DNA of 64,000 nt from positions 709,824 through 773,823 of the forward strand of contig JACDOX010000107.1 in assembly GCA_014549065.1 (NCBI GenBank). The letters are read 5' to 3'. The stretch comes from Cardinalis cardinalis (lineage: Eukaryota; Chordata; Aves; Passeriformes; Cardinalidae). Under the pieces are notes generated by a model. The model was given only the letters and a program-made list of their open reading frames with translations, had not been told where the DNA came from and did no database searches. Numbering within the stretch: the first letter of the stretch is position 1; each line of letters starts with the position of its first letter. Positions 26,301 through 36,800 of this stretch are shown in pieces. The translations under genes and the position numbers were made by a program.

Positions 26301-29300
26301 TTTGTAATCATTAAAGATTCCATTCAGTGGAAGATTTTTCAAGTTCTCAACTGAGAATTTAATTTCAATTGTTTTAAAGAGCATTCCCTTCTCTTTCTCC
26401 TATTTTTTGAGACAGATCTTTCCCGAGTGAAGGTTTTTTCCTCTTCTTTTACCTTTTTCCTTCTCTTTTACTGAAATAGAAGAGAGTTAAGACTGCAGAG
26501 ACTACACGTCTGGTGTGTTAACTTACAAGATGTCAGGTAGCAAAGTGACAGCCTCACCCTCCCCCTCTCTTACTGAGATTTTGGGGTTTTATTGTTGAAC
26601 ACTGGCTGATGAGCAGGCTTTGCCACATGAATAAAAATAACAAAAATAACAAAATAACAACAGCCAGCAAATAACAATATCTAACAGCAATAAAACTTAA
26701 CACTTTTATGAAACAAACAAACAGCAGGTTTTCATGAGTGGTTTACAAGGAGCTGATTCACTGACCAAACTGAGGTGTGTGACCCACCCATCTCCTCCTT
26801 ACCCACCACTGCCTCCTTGCATACTTGCCAGTGCGTTCCTAGATCTTCATTTGCTTGGCATCTAAAGGTTGAATTTATTGGTATTGCAATGCCTAGTTGA
26901 TCAAATAAAAGGTAAGACCTCTCCCTCAAAATTGCATTTGTTTTAACTTTCTTGTGATGGAGAATCACAAAACCCACTAGTTATGCTATAACTATATTCT
27001 TTTTTTCCCTTGTAAATATCTGTTTTTATTGGAGCATGAAAACTGCTGGATGAACACCTTACAAGAAATGCTTCCATTAATACAATGAGCTTTAAATACA
27101 CAAACTAACTCCAACTTCCAGTCTATGCAATTTTTGTCTTGTTTATTAAAAAAAAATTCTGACTCTTAAGCCTTTCCAAACACTGTTTTGGACAGTTATG
27201 GAGTTAAAACATTTAATACGCATTTCATGCTTTTTGAGAAACATGAGTACAGAAGGTGAGAATTGCAGTGAAAGACACACCAGTATGTGTGGCCATAAGA
27301 GATAACATTGTATTACCATAGTTCTTTCATCCCTTTTTGGGAATTGCAAAACTTGAAGCCTTCAGAGAAAATAACACAGGTGCTGTCNTACTCCCTGAAT
27401 TCATGTCACATTTCACTTGTCACTCTTTTGTAACAGAAATTAAGAAAAAAATTAACAAAAAAAGATTTAAAAAATAATAAAAAAATCTCCTGCTACTGCA
27501 GATGAAAACCAAGAAAAAAAGAGAAGTAGAAAGTAAAAAGTTGTCCAGCAGTGTGTTTTTTCTGAAATCTCAAGGCACCCTTCACATAAGTAGATGCCAC
27601 TGCCAGTCACAGCTCAGCCTCTTGTGCTCCCTCTTCTGTGCAGCAAATAATTGTAGTGCAGCAAGAGTGGCCCCTTTCCTCAAAATACTTCTTGTAATGT
27701 TGTTACAAAAAGGATTCTTTCCCTTGAACTGTTTTCCATTTGTACAAGTGTTTTCCTTCTAAAGACATTGTTTTTATATTGCAGCTTTCCAAACTTTTGC
27801 TTTCCTGTTTGCTGCCCCCTAAAAAGACTCCAGAAAACCAGGGAAAAAACATATATGGGTTCAAGAAAGACCACACACCTTAGACACCANGAGATAATCA
27901 GCAGGTAGGGCTTCTGACCTACAGAGTCCTTTGGCAAAAAACTAAGTAATTCTGTGATCCTGTCATCTTGAAGCAGACTGAGCAGTAACTAAAGTCTGAC
28001 TAGATGATGGCTACTTCAGAACAGACTTTCTATGTACTAACAGCTTCTATGAACAAAAGAAAAAAACATACTCTAGTGTGTTCTCAAAGGTCATTAGTTA
28101 CCTCAAGGGCAGGAGCTGCCATTTGAGACCTTGTTGTTTGCAAAAAGTATTATTTGCCTTATCTGCTCTACTCAACAGTGCCAACACTGCCAGCATTCAC
28201 TGCTAACCTGTTTCCCTGCCCTGNAGAACCACTCACAGCTCAGTCTGCGAGCCCAAGACCCAGAAGCAGAGAGACTGAAGAGATTCACTAACCTCCACAG
28301 TGGTCTCACCCATACTGGAAATAGGGAATTCAGGCAGGGGTGGGAGCTTGATAAAGAGAAAGAACTGTGGTGGTGTTCACAGGGGTCCCAGGACGAGGGA
28401 AGAGATGAGAATCTTGACTCCATGTTTCAGAAGGCTGATTTATTATTTTATTATATATATATTATATTAAAAGAAAATTATATACTAAAACTATACTAAA
28501 AGAATAGAAGAAAGGATTTCATCAGAAGGCTTAAAAGGAAAGGAATGGGCTAATAATAAAATCTTGTGACTGACCAGAGAGTCCAAGACAGCTGGACTTT
28601 GATTGGCCATGAATTAAAAACAACCACAGGGACCAATCACAGATGCACCTGTTGCATTCCACAGCAGCAGATAATTATTGTTTTTCTTCTCCTCTGAGGC
28701 TTCTCAGCTTCTCAGGAGAAAAAAATCCTGGCAAAAGGATTTTTGTAAAATATGTCTGTGACAAAGAACCCCTAAGCTGTGCACACAGAAAGCTTAGAGA
28801 AGGGAAAGAAAACAGACACTGGCCTTTTTTGAAGCTGCAGTCACTTACCTGCCAAGGCACCAGGACAGCACCCATGACACCCTGGTGGTGACACAGCTGC
28901 TGTCACAGGTGACTCGTGGACAGGGTGGGGTGGAAGGACACAGCATGCTCACCGTGCACACAGAGGTCCCATCCCCAGTCTGCACTCTGTTCCGAGCCAG
29001 GAGCTGCTCCAGGAGGCCAGGGCAGTGCAGCAGCCAGGAGAAGGCCAGCAGCAGCTCCCGGCTGCCCGCGGAGCCNTCGGCCGGGAGCCGCTGGAGCTGG
29101 GGCCGCCCGTAGCCGTGGTACCACAGAGCCCACTTCACAAACCTCACCTGGGCACCTGGAAGAGANAACCACCAGACAGTGACACCCTGCAGCACTGCAT
29201 TCAGCCACCCAGCTCCACAGCGCTGCCTCCTCGGAGGGCAGCACTCTTAACCCAGCCTCAGGAAGGCAGTGGGGACTCAGTCTTTATCAAGGGTCATTGT

Positions 29301-32300
29301 AGCCTTGAGCTGGAGGTAGAAATGAGATGGATGAGATGCTTGGGGTTTTGTGTAGAATGGCTGAATCTTTATTGTACATAGCTTACTTTTATATGATATT
29401 CAACATACCCTGTTTGAATTTAATAGGTTAGCAAATTACTGAAACTCAGTTGATTGGTTGGTAATGGCTAATGTACATGTTGATCAAATTTTTTTCTTTC
29501 CAGATAGTTCATATTTTTTCTTCATGGACTCACAGGACAGACTTATTTTTGTAGCTGCGAACTCCTTTCTCATAAGAATAGATTGTTATGTAAACTGATT
29601 TTTTTTTCTCATGGGAGCTTAACAGGTTAGTTTAGCCAGAATAGTAAGGTTTAAACCATGTTTTATAAGGCTTTTCTTTTATAAGGTTTTATCTATATGT
29701 AACAATCAACAACTGGTGAAGGACAGGAGGGAAAGGATAAAAGCCTTCTTTATACGCCCCATTCTGATTGCAGGAACTACTGCTCAGGGAAAAGAAGAAA
29801 TTCAAACTTGGGATCAAGACCCNTAATCGCCTCTTGGAAATTACCAAAGGCAACAAAGGCAACAAAGGCAACTAGCCATCCTCACTACAATGGGACTCCA
29901 ATTCACCTATTCATTTTTCATGAGTCACCAAGCATGCTATGAATTAGTAAACACTCTGAACCACTCTGCTCCTGAACTAAACTGGAATTTAGAGATAGGA
30001 NCTTCACAGCCTGCTGCAAATCTCTGAGCACCAGAGAGCAGAGATAATGCAGCACAGCACATGGGCTATTAAATTCTCAGGAATGCTCTGATCCATATTC
30101 CTTCACACCAGCAAATGTTACCTGACAGCTACAAGACAGGCACTGCAGGGCTGTAAAATACTGAGGAAACATAGAGAAAGTTATTATTAAAAAAGTTCTG
30201 CCCAATAAACCTTGGCCCTGTACTAAGTCAAAAACAGAATAAAGAACATAATTAGGGGGACAATGAAAACAACACATACTGGCTAAGAACCAACAGCTGT
30301 AAAAGGAAGACCTGCTCAGAAAGTTTCTGGAGTTCTCTGAGGGCTACAAGAAGCAAGTGATTAAGGAAGATTCAACCAGTGCAAGACATTTACACTTCCC
30401 ACTGGGATTCAGCTTGCACAAAGAAACCAAGGCACTGCAGTGGGGGGAGAGGAAAAGCCTTGGATCAATGACAAGTACCCAGCAGACAAGAACCAGAGGG
30501 CAGGAACAAATAGTGGTTTCACATGAGGGCTCTGTGCTAAACAGCTGCTGTTCAAACAACTCAAAATGACACTTAGACAACGTGACAGTGACAGAAAACT
30601 TGGTGCTGATGTGATATTAGTAGTAGAGAATGCAGGCAGATCATGAAGGACTGCAGAACCTTGAGCCCAAGCTTTAAAAAGACAGATAAAAGTATTTTTA
30701 GAAAAAATGAAAAATTATGTGCACAAAGAAAGAAATGTTCCTAACTTTACTGACTTACAACATAAGACTGGACCTGGAACTGCTCCATGGGCTCAGGAAC
30801 ACCATCTCAGATGATAAGGTTTTTAATGACAGTATCACAATTGGCTCTGACAGGCATCCAAAGGCAAACTCAGTGTGAGAAACCTAGCAAGGACATTGAA
30901 CAGAACACAAATACCCACTGTGACCCTGTGGTTATTTCTTCTCTCCCATTAAGGCTTCGGAAAATTTGGAAAGAAATAAAGAGAAAGGACAAGTACAATC
31001 ACAAGAACAGAACAGCTGCAATGTAAGAAGCGATGAAGTAGGCCAAGAAGAGGCAAGAATGGATATGACAAAACTCTTCAAAATCCTGAGTGCCGTGCAA
31101 TGGGTGAAGAGTGGATGATTTGTTTGCACAACACTCAACACAAGAACTGCGAGCCAACAAAGTTAGCAAGCATGTGAGTCAAAACATGATAAAAGAGATG
31201 CTCTTCACACACGCAGCAGAATTCTGAAATTGCTCACTGTGGGACTCTGTGGACTCCTAAGAGTCACTCAGCCTCAAGGAGAAACTGGATCTACAGAACT
31301 GAAGTTCATGGAACTTATGAAACACAAACATATCCTCCCTGATGGGAAAGTCTAGATGTAAACTGCTGGAGGCTGAAGGAGAATCCCCCCATGNCATGAA
31401 AGCATCCTTCTAGATTTGCTCTTTTCTTTCCCATTGACAGCTGTCACAGCTGGGTGGAGCTAGAGGAATCTACAGTTTCCTGCAGTTCAGGCATTCCTAC
31501 AAAGACCTAAAGCACTCCATTTGCTCTTTCCACAGATCCTGTGAATGAAACAAGCAGCTTCCCCTTCCCATGTTAGGGTGGCAGAAATGCCTATGGCTTG
31601 CTAAAAATCTTCCTGTAGCTGTGCTCTCCAATCCCTCAAGGACAACAGGAGCATGGAGATATTTCAGATTTTATTTTGATCACTTCTGAACATTCTTACA
31701 TGAGCAGTGTTTTCATGTCATCCTTTCCTTTTCTGTGTGAATTCGTCAGGAAAGGAACTGCCATAACAGATAAAGGAAGAAATCCTCCAAAAGGAAGGAT
31801 GGTCAGTACATGCTTTCCTCCTTTTTCAAAGCAAATAAGCATCACATGCTGCCATCTGCAGTTCAAGGAGCTCCTTAAAAAATCACATATCAAAGTGGAG
31901 GAAAGGAGAGCAGGTCAGGTGTTTTTTATTTTCTTTTATCACCACTTCCCTGCTCTGATATATCACTCAGGCCAGATCCACCAAGGCAATTCACCACCTG
32001 AATTTCAGTGTTGTTCTGCTCCTTTATCCTCACCCTCTTTCATGTCTCCCTCTGCAACATGCTGCCCTCACAGGAGAGGGTGCAGCTGGTGTGCCAGGCA
32101 GGAGTTGGGAGTGAGCAGTCAAGGCATGGATCTGGAACTGGGGCTCAAGGAGCCTTCCTGTGACCTTAGAGAAATCCCTTCGTTTTCCCCATCTCCAGAG
32201 TGCTCAAGTTAAAAAAGGCAAAAGTATAAATGGCAGAAAAGGTTATNTGAGCACCCAGGACCAGGATGGATTCTTCCATAATGTGTGACCAAGAGAGAGG

Positions 32301-35300
32301 AAAAAACATCACTCAGATAGAAGAGACATACCAGACACCTCTCTGACATCTTATGGCACTAGGATTGGGAAATTTATACTGAAAGACCTTCACAAGGCTC
32401 CCACCTAATCCCCTTCTCCACATAATATCCACAGGTATTATTTATAAAACTATATTCAGCAAGTAAGACCAAGCTGGGGATGAACCTCAGGGTTCAGCTC
32501 ACTTAAAACTATACTCAAGTTGTACTCTTCCACTGTGAGTCTTGACAAATATTTTCAGTGATTTACAAGATGATATNCAAACAAGAGCTACGCACTAACC
32601 TGGCAGGCTAAAATGGAAAGGAATTGCAAACCAAGTACAGACACAGGCACAGACACATTACTCCACACACTCAGACAAGGAACACCTGCATAGGTAGTGG
32701 TACTGTGGGAAACTACTGCTTCAGAAAAACATTTTCTGCTACATTTGTCAAACAAACAAAAATCTATTGCAGCTCCAGACCTCTTTCCCATGCTATAAAA
32801 ACTGAANAGCAATCCCAGAAAATAAATGTGTCCTCCAACTACCCAAATGCATATTGCACTGCTACGTGGTGTGGCTGTGAGGTTGTTAACCAAGTTCATG
32901 AGCCTCTGGGAAGAACAAGCAGCATGAAACCATTAACCATGATTTCATCAGCAAGGTTATGCCCAGAGTATTCACACAGCTTACTCTGACTCTCCACTGC
33001 CCAGTGGCCCACTACTGGGACATGTTTAAGGGGCTGGGTTTTACAGTAAGTTTACACCAAAGTTTACAGTAAGTGCTTTTCACTGTGGGAAGAAAAATTC
33101 TCACAGAACCAGAAACCCANAGCCAGCTGCAGAATTTTATAACCACTGACTGGTGGGTTTCAGTGGGATTCCTGAAGTGGCCAAAGATAAGCNTTTCCTT
33201 TTGAAAAATAAAGGATACAAGATCACTAGAACATGGCTTCTCCTTTCCAGAAAGCTGTTTCTATGCTCACAGTAACCCCTAGACCAAAGGAGCCTTCACA
33301 GCCTTCCTCTGGGATCTGGCAACTGCTGCCCTCCTTATTTTAACCAAGGTAATTAAGAGGTTGNACAAAAAGACCAAAGAAAAGCAAAGCTTGATCTGTG
33401 GACTAAGGCACTAGACTCGGATTAGAGGAATCTGTTTCAATTCTCTTGTGTAACAGGATCCTACACAAACNTGAGAAAGTTATTTAGTGCCTATGCCCAA
33501 GGCTTATTTCATTTGCATTAAATACACAAGAGACCAGAGCTGAGCCAGAGAAGAAAAGCAGTAAAATATCGATTGTGTTCAGAGCAGACAACTCATTCAC
33601 TTGCCAAGCAAAAGTAATTAGTGTCATTTGAAAAACAGTACAGCTCTCCAGCCCGAATTTCAGCTTTAATCACCGAGTTGTGACTAAAAAGGTTTCTCAG
33701 AAATCAGCAGAGCAGTTCTCAGCAGAACCACACGTTGCTACCTCACAATATAGCAGTGGAGGCTGTGTTTGCTGTCTCCAGAGCCAGGAACCTGCCACAT
33801 GCACTTGGAAATTCTGTCCCCAAATGCTACAGGCAATCAGTATGGGAGCAGCCAGGATCCAATAAGGCTGCACATGTGCAGGACCACATCCACAATGCTG
33901 TGGGAGACAGTCAATAAATAGACTTGCCATACACAGCAGACTGTGGATGCGTGGAAAAATAAAAACAGCCAAATGAAAAATAGCAGTCCTGCGAGTAACA
34001 GGACTTCCTGCTGAGCTACCAGCTAAACTATGCTGGTGGTTTTGCTCTGCATCCCACAAGGCTGAACCTTTCTTAATTCCATTTACAGAGCCACCAGGCT
34101 CACAGCCAATCAGGGGCTCTTACAGTGCTGTTTAGGGTGTTTTGCTTTCAAGGGCAAAAGTGAATATTAAATGGAGTTGATATGAGGAGACCTTGACTCA
34201 TCACAATACAATTCTCATACAATGAAAAGGCCCTAGATAGACATGTTTCAAGAGAGAAGACNGGAAGTAGTGATACATTTAAGAAGTAAATAGTCTTCTG
34301 CTGTTTTGAGAAGCCAATCTGCATTCAGCTCCTCTCTGGAGAAGTGGCCTTGTCCTTAAAGACTTTATTCACAGTCCCCCTAAAATAATCACACACAGTC
34401 CATTTCTTGTTTTGCCTAGAACTTCAATCCAAAACACTGCCTTCATGGTTCTCACATTGCAATTCCTGGCTCTGACACAGGACTGGATAGAAAAGGACCA
34501 ACAGAATCATGGTAGGAATGGGAATGGGAAAAGAAGGAACCAAAGGAAAAAACCAAATCTACTTCTGTCTTTGCAGATACTGAGAATGCATAACATCATA
34601 GCAGAGATTTACCTGCAATAAAACGTCACAGAGATGCAAGAGCCTGTGGAAACATCCCAGTTTCCAGAACAAAGCACATCAAAGAGCAGCAAACCTGCCT
34701 CACAGCACGTTTCCTCATTACTAAACCTGGGGCCTGCTAAGTTGGTGGCACAGGTGTGCAAAACAGAGCACTCACTACAGGGAGAAAAAAGCCAAAGGTG
34801 CTACAAAACCAGGACAAATGGAAACTGCAGGCAGCCAGAATGATGTTACCTATGGCATCAGACTCTGTCCACTTGCCCCCGTGGATCTGCTTCAGAAGCA
34901 CATACAGCAGCTTCCAGAAGTCCAGGCTCTGCAAAAGAGAGGGGTGGAAGGGGAGATCAGCAGGAAAAATATCTGCCATATTATTTAGTCCTAATTAGGC
35001 AATTAAGCCCATATCTGAACATCACACATGGAAGAGCACACCTGCTGACCCAGCCAACACCATCTGATCAGGCAGGCTCATGTATGTCAATGCTCCTGTT
35101 CATGTATGCTCATGTTCCTGCCTGATGAACACAGAATCTATAGAAAGGAGCACCCAGAAAGAAAAGGGCTAATGCTTGCTGTACAGCAGCACCCAGCACT
35201 TCTACTGTGAGACCCACGTGTGGAGGAGCATTCCAAAATCTGCTCTGATACAGCCACATATGGCACAGCTCAGCCGTCGTCAAACAGGCACCTGAACACA

Positions 35301-36009
35301 CCGGTAACATCNGACCACGACAGCGCCAAACTCACAAAGAGGCACGACAGAACGAGCTGGAACTGGGAATCGTTCCTTGGCTGCACAAGGGCAGCATGCT
35401 GACAAACTCAAATAGTGATTCTTACAGCTGGAATCTTAGTCAACACTCGCAAAACCCTTAAAATAGCCGAGGAAGGGAGGTACCCTGTGTGCGAGCTGGC
35501 AGCCTCGGAGACAAAGCAGCCAGACCCAAGCTGGGTACGGCAAAGGGCAGCAACCCCAGGCGACATCGAGGAGGTTCGCAGACCAGGGTGAACAACAAGC
35601 CCCAAGTTACAACCACAGTGAGGCACAGCCCTTCCCAGAGNGGCGAGTTTGCTGAGATTCCCTAACACGTGTCAGCTGGGCGGACAGCGAGCCGGGGCCA
35701 CACCGCGGCCCCTCACGCAGGGCCTGCCCGAGGCTCAGTGCCCGNGGCGCTGCCGTGCAGAGCCGAGCGTGTCCCCGGGCCCCGCCGCACTCGGGTGTCC
35801 CGCTGGTCCCCGCTGCCCTGTGCCCCGCAGGGTCTCCGGGGGGAGCGGCCGGCTCTCACCGCCTGCGGCCGGTCGAACCTGGCGCGGCGCAGGGTGTCGG
35901 GGGCGGGCCGGGCGCGGGGCGGCAGGGCCCGGCACAGCGCCCCGACGGCGGCGGGCAGCGCCGGGCCCCGCTGCTGCTCCCGGGGCTGCTCCCGCTGCCG
36001 CCCGCGCAT
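11243..36009 (-). CDS. TEDC1: TEDC1, tubulin epsilon and delta complex protein 1 (partial, 5 coding exons)
   Basis: Family role: TEDC1 acts with TEDC2, delta-tubulin and epsilon-tubulin at the centriole, where the complex is needed to make or keep triplet microtubules. Coding exons on the minus strand, in order, are 36009-35860, 34928-34850, 29155-28953, 16990-16832 and 11341-11243. Every intron is GT...AG, and the phases join without a shift (0, 1, 0, 0, then 0 at the last donor). The spliced product so far is about 230 residues. Recognisable family blocks are RRARFDRPQA at the end of exon 1, GSAGSRELLLAFSWLL in exon 3, VDVRYLQWLHGKLRLQW and QQEQCKLL in exon 4, and IHLFTSG...SVTEADLIRHPE in exon 5. 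These match the human protein as I remember it. The C-terminal part, which in human begins around a leucine/glutamate-rich segment with FWQWM, was not found and probably lies beyond position 1. The order CRIP2-CRIP1-TEDC1 supports the call. Confidence 0.9.
11342..16831 (-). other. TEDC1: TEDC1 intron 4
   Basis: A 5.5-kb AT-rich intron bounded by GTAAATG (donor of exon 4) and CTGTTCCAG (acceptor of exon 5). No further exon or clear repeat was recognised. Confidence 0.75.
16832..16990 (-). CDS. TEDC1: TEDC1 coding exon 4
   Basis: The exon is 159 bp (53 codons, phase 0 at both ends). The acceptor is CTGCTTTCAG and the donor GTAAATG. It begins CEDDVPESQEGPGEAGPEGR, a variable acidic linker, then VDVRYLQWLHGKLRLQW, then HAQQQEQCKLL-K. 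The WL-GKLR-QW and SQQEQC-LL-K patterns match the human protein as I recall it. An N at 16835 hides one residue, probably a His or Gln codon, next to the last lysine. Confidence 0.9.
18598..18629. repeat. A-rich low-complexity tract
   Basis: A 32-bp run of A interrupted by G. It could be the tail of a decayed retroposon, but no body was recognised. Confidence 0.8.
21561..21611. repeat. Two-copy tandem duplication, 29-bp period
   Basis: A 22-bp segment starting ACTCACCACTCAGATC occurs at 21561-21582 and again at 21590-21611. Confidence 0.9.
25232..25279. repeat. 24-bp tandem duplication
   Basis: There are two identical 24-bp copies beginning AGTTTATCATGGATTATGG. They lie at 25232-25255 and 25256-25279. 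Confidence 0.95.
26625..26695. repeat. A-rich simple repeat, AATAAC-like
   Basis: Imperfect repeats of AATAAC/AAATAAC, low complexity. Confidence 0.7.
28366..28763 (-). mobile_element. Solo LTR, family A copy 2 (ERVK-like)
   Basis: Read on the minus strand it starts TGTCACAGACAT and ends ACACCACCACA. The target-site duplication is a perfect AAGAAC at 28360-28365 and 28764-28769. An AATAAA signal lies at 28439-28444 (minus sense). It is in the sense orientation in TEDC1 intron 3 and starts about 190 bp after the exon 3 donor. It is a homologue of the LTR at 1959-2339. Confidence 0.9.
28953..29155 (-). CDS. TEDC1: TEDC1 coding exon 3
   Basis: The exon is 203 bp with acceptor TCTCTTCCAG and donor GTGAGCATG. 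It encodes GAQVRFVKWALWYHGYGR, then a block with GSAGSRELLLAFSWLL, then LLEQLLARNRV and GDGTSVCT. The GS-GSRELLLA-SWLL block is the most diagnostic TEDC1 motif in the window. One N at 29076 falls in a GAN codon, where Asp would match the family. The exon is flanked by LTR sequence within about 145-190 bp on each side. Confidence 0.9.
29298..29710 (-). mobile_element. Probable LTR with TATA box and poly(A) signal
   Basis: On the minus strand it carries CCAACCAATCAACTGAG (CCAAT type), then ATATAAAAG (29386-29394), then AATAAA (29368-29373), and ends GGCTACA at 29298. This order of CCAAT, TATA and poly(A) signal with a CA end is typical of a retroviral LTR. The left boundary of the element is uncertain and no clear target duplication was found. 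It ends about 143 bp upstream of the TEDC1 exon 3 acceptor. Confidence 0.45.
29846..29872. repeat. 9-bp tandem repeat, 3 copies
   Basis: There are three perfect copies of AAAGGCAAC. Confidence 0.95.
33396..33520 (+). repeat. Probable ancient tRNA-derived SINE (MIR/CORE-SINE type)
   Basis: Elements in order resemble the tRNA-like head of a MIR: GGACTAAGGCACTAGACT, then a diverged B-box region CTGTTTCAATTCTC, then GAGAAAGTTATTTAGTGCC, which corresponds to the 'GGGCAAGTCACTTA...' core. It is heavily diverged. This was judged by eye against remembered family consensus. Confidence 0.45.
34850..34928 (-). CDS. TEDC1: TEDC1 coding exon 2
   Basis: The exon is 79 bp, preceded on the minus strand by a CTCTTTTGCAG acceptor and followed by the donor GTAACATC. 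It enters at phase 0 and leaves one base (G) to complete a glycine with exon 3. It encodes SLDFWKLLYVLLKQIHGG and then KWTESDAI. Human TEDC1 has a similar W-x-L-L hydrophobic segment at this place. Confidence 0.82.
34929..35859 (-). other. TEDC1: TEDC1 intron 1
   Basis: A 931-bp intron bounded by GTGAGAG and CTTTTGCAG. Its 5' part is within the CpG island, and composition drops to AT-rich by about 35.6 kb. No exon was recognised inside. Confidence 0.8.
35860..36009 (-). CDS. TEDC1: TEDC1 coding exon 1 with start codon
   Basis: The exon is 150 bp and encodes 50 residues, from ATG at 36009-36007 (MRGRQREQPREQ...) to ...RARFDRPQA. It is followed by the donor GTGAGAG at 35859-35853 (phase 0). 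The start was chosen because it gives nearly the same distance to the conserved FDRPEA-like block as I recall for human TEDC1 (about 49-50 residues). It also lies inside the CpG island. The Kozak context has G at -3. The same frame stays open for more than 500 bp upstream through a minisatellite, so an N-terminal extension cannot be excluded by stops alone. Confidence 0.85.
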
Positions 36010-36071
36010 CGCGCCGCTCCCGCCACCCCCGGCCCCAGCGGGAGCGCCCTTCCGGGCCGCCCGCCCGCGGC

Positions 36072-36084
36072 AGCGCCCCCTGGC
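36072..36084 (-). promoter_or_regulatory. CTCF-like core motif upstream of TEDC1
   Basis: The minus strand reads CCAGGGGGCGCTG, which closely fits the vertebrate CTCF core. It sits between the TEDC1 promoter and the 10-bp minisatellite. Binding is inferred from the motif only. Confidence 0.45.
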
Positions 36085-36130
36085 CGGGGGGAGGGGGCAC
36101 TGCGGGCGCGCCAGCCCCGCCTCTCGCCCT

Positions 36131-36500
36131 GGACGTGTCTGCGACTCCGTGGGTGTGTCTGCGTCTCCCCGCATGTCCCTGCATCTCCTTCGATGTGTCT
36201 GCATCTCCCTGCATGTCCCTGCACAGCCCTGCATCTCCCTGGATGTGTCTGCATCTCCCTGCATGTCCCTGCACAGCCCTGCATCTCCCTGGATGTGTCT
36301 GCATCTCCCTGCATGTCTCTGTATCTCCCTGCATGTCCCTGCATCATCCTCCATCTCCTTGGATGTCCCTGCACGTCCCTGCATCACCCTCCATCTCCCT
36401 GCATGTCTCTGCATCTCCCTGCATATCCCTGGATGTCCCTGCATCACCCTGCATCGCCTTGGATGTCTCTGCATGTCCCTGGATGTCCCCGCACCTCCCG
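36131..36500. repeat. 10-bp minisatellite, 37 units
   Basis: There are thirty-seven consecutive decamers with consensus GCATSTCCCT and no insertion or deletion over 370 bp. Five-unit (50-bp) higher-order copies start at 36192, 36242 and 36292. Because 10 is not a multiple of 3, every frame cycles through the same three phases. None of these contains a stop, so all three plus frames and the minus frames stay open. Predicted long ORFs here are artefacts. Confidence 0.95.
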
Positions 36501-36537
36501 GACCGCCGGTGGTCCCGACGCTGCCTCGGCCCGCGGG

Positions 36538-36587
36538 CATGGCTGGGGGCACAGGACGCTCCCATGGCTGGGGGCACAGGACGCTCC
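36538..36587. repeat. 25-bp tandem duplication
   Basis: There are two identical 25-bp copies beginning CATGGCTGGGGGCACAGG, immediately beyond the 10-bp minisatellite. Confidence 0.9.
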
Positions 36588-36800
36588 CGGGCTGTCACCC
36601 ACACGTGTCACCTCCCCAAGCCATGGACGCTCCTCCTGCCCCGGCAGAAAGCACCCAGGGAAGCCCTGTGAGCTCCCCCCACCCTTCCTGGGGAACAGAG
36701 CTGCTGGAAAAGCCGGCAGAGCTATGGCAAAGCACAGCTCTGCTGCAGTCCGAACAGCTCCGGGGACACGGGGAGCAGCGCTGGGCAGCAGCAGCAGCTC

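Larger units (their letters stand above)
16991..28952 (-). other. TEDC1: TEDC1 intron 3
   Basis: A 12-kb AT-rich intron. It holds a family A LTR (28366-28763), two A-rich tracts (18598-18629 and 19254-19265), A-rich stretches near 26625-26695 and 27441-27487, a 29-bp-period duplication (21561-21611) and a 24-bp tandem duplication (25232-25279). No exon was recognised. Confidence 0.75.
29156..34849 (-). other. TEDC1: TEDC1 intron 2
   Basis: A 5.7-kb intron. It contains an LTR-like element near its 3' end (about 29298-29710), a 9-bp triplet repeat (29846-29872) and a probable MIR-type SINE (about 33396-33520). No other exon was recognised. Confidence 0.75.
35640..36130 (-). promoter_or_regulatory. 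TEDC1: CpG-island promoter of TEDC1
   Basis: This is a dense cluster of CG dinucleotides with very high GC around coding exon 1, in sharp contrast to the AT-rich gene body. No TATA box is seen. A CTCF-like core (36072-36084) lies about 65 bp upstream of the ATG. Confidence 0.7.

Noticed and set aside
27900..28030. Possible CR1 LINE 3' end (AATTCTGTGATCCTGTC, GACTAGATGATGG)
   Set aside because: Only short resemblances to the CR1 tail. The typical octamer repeat end is absent, so it was not called.
31676..32212. 178-codon plus-strand ORF in TEDC1 intron 2
   Set aside because: It has no recognisable domain, sits antisense in an intron, and its composition is ordinary for non-coding DNA here.
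35713..36552. 279-codon minus-strand ORF as a single-exon protein
   Set aside because: Its downstream part is TEDC1 exon 1 plus intron, and its upstream part is translated minisatellite. It is not one gene.
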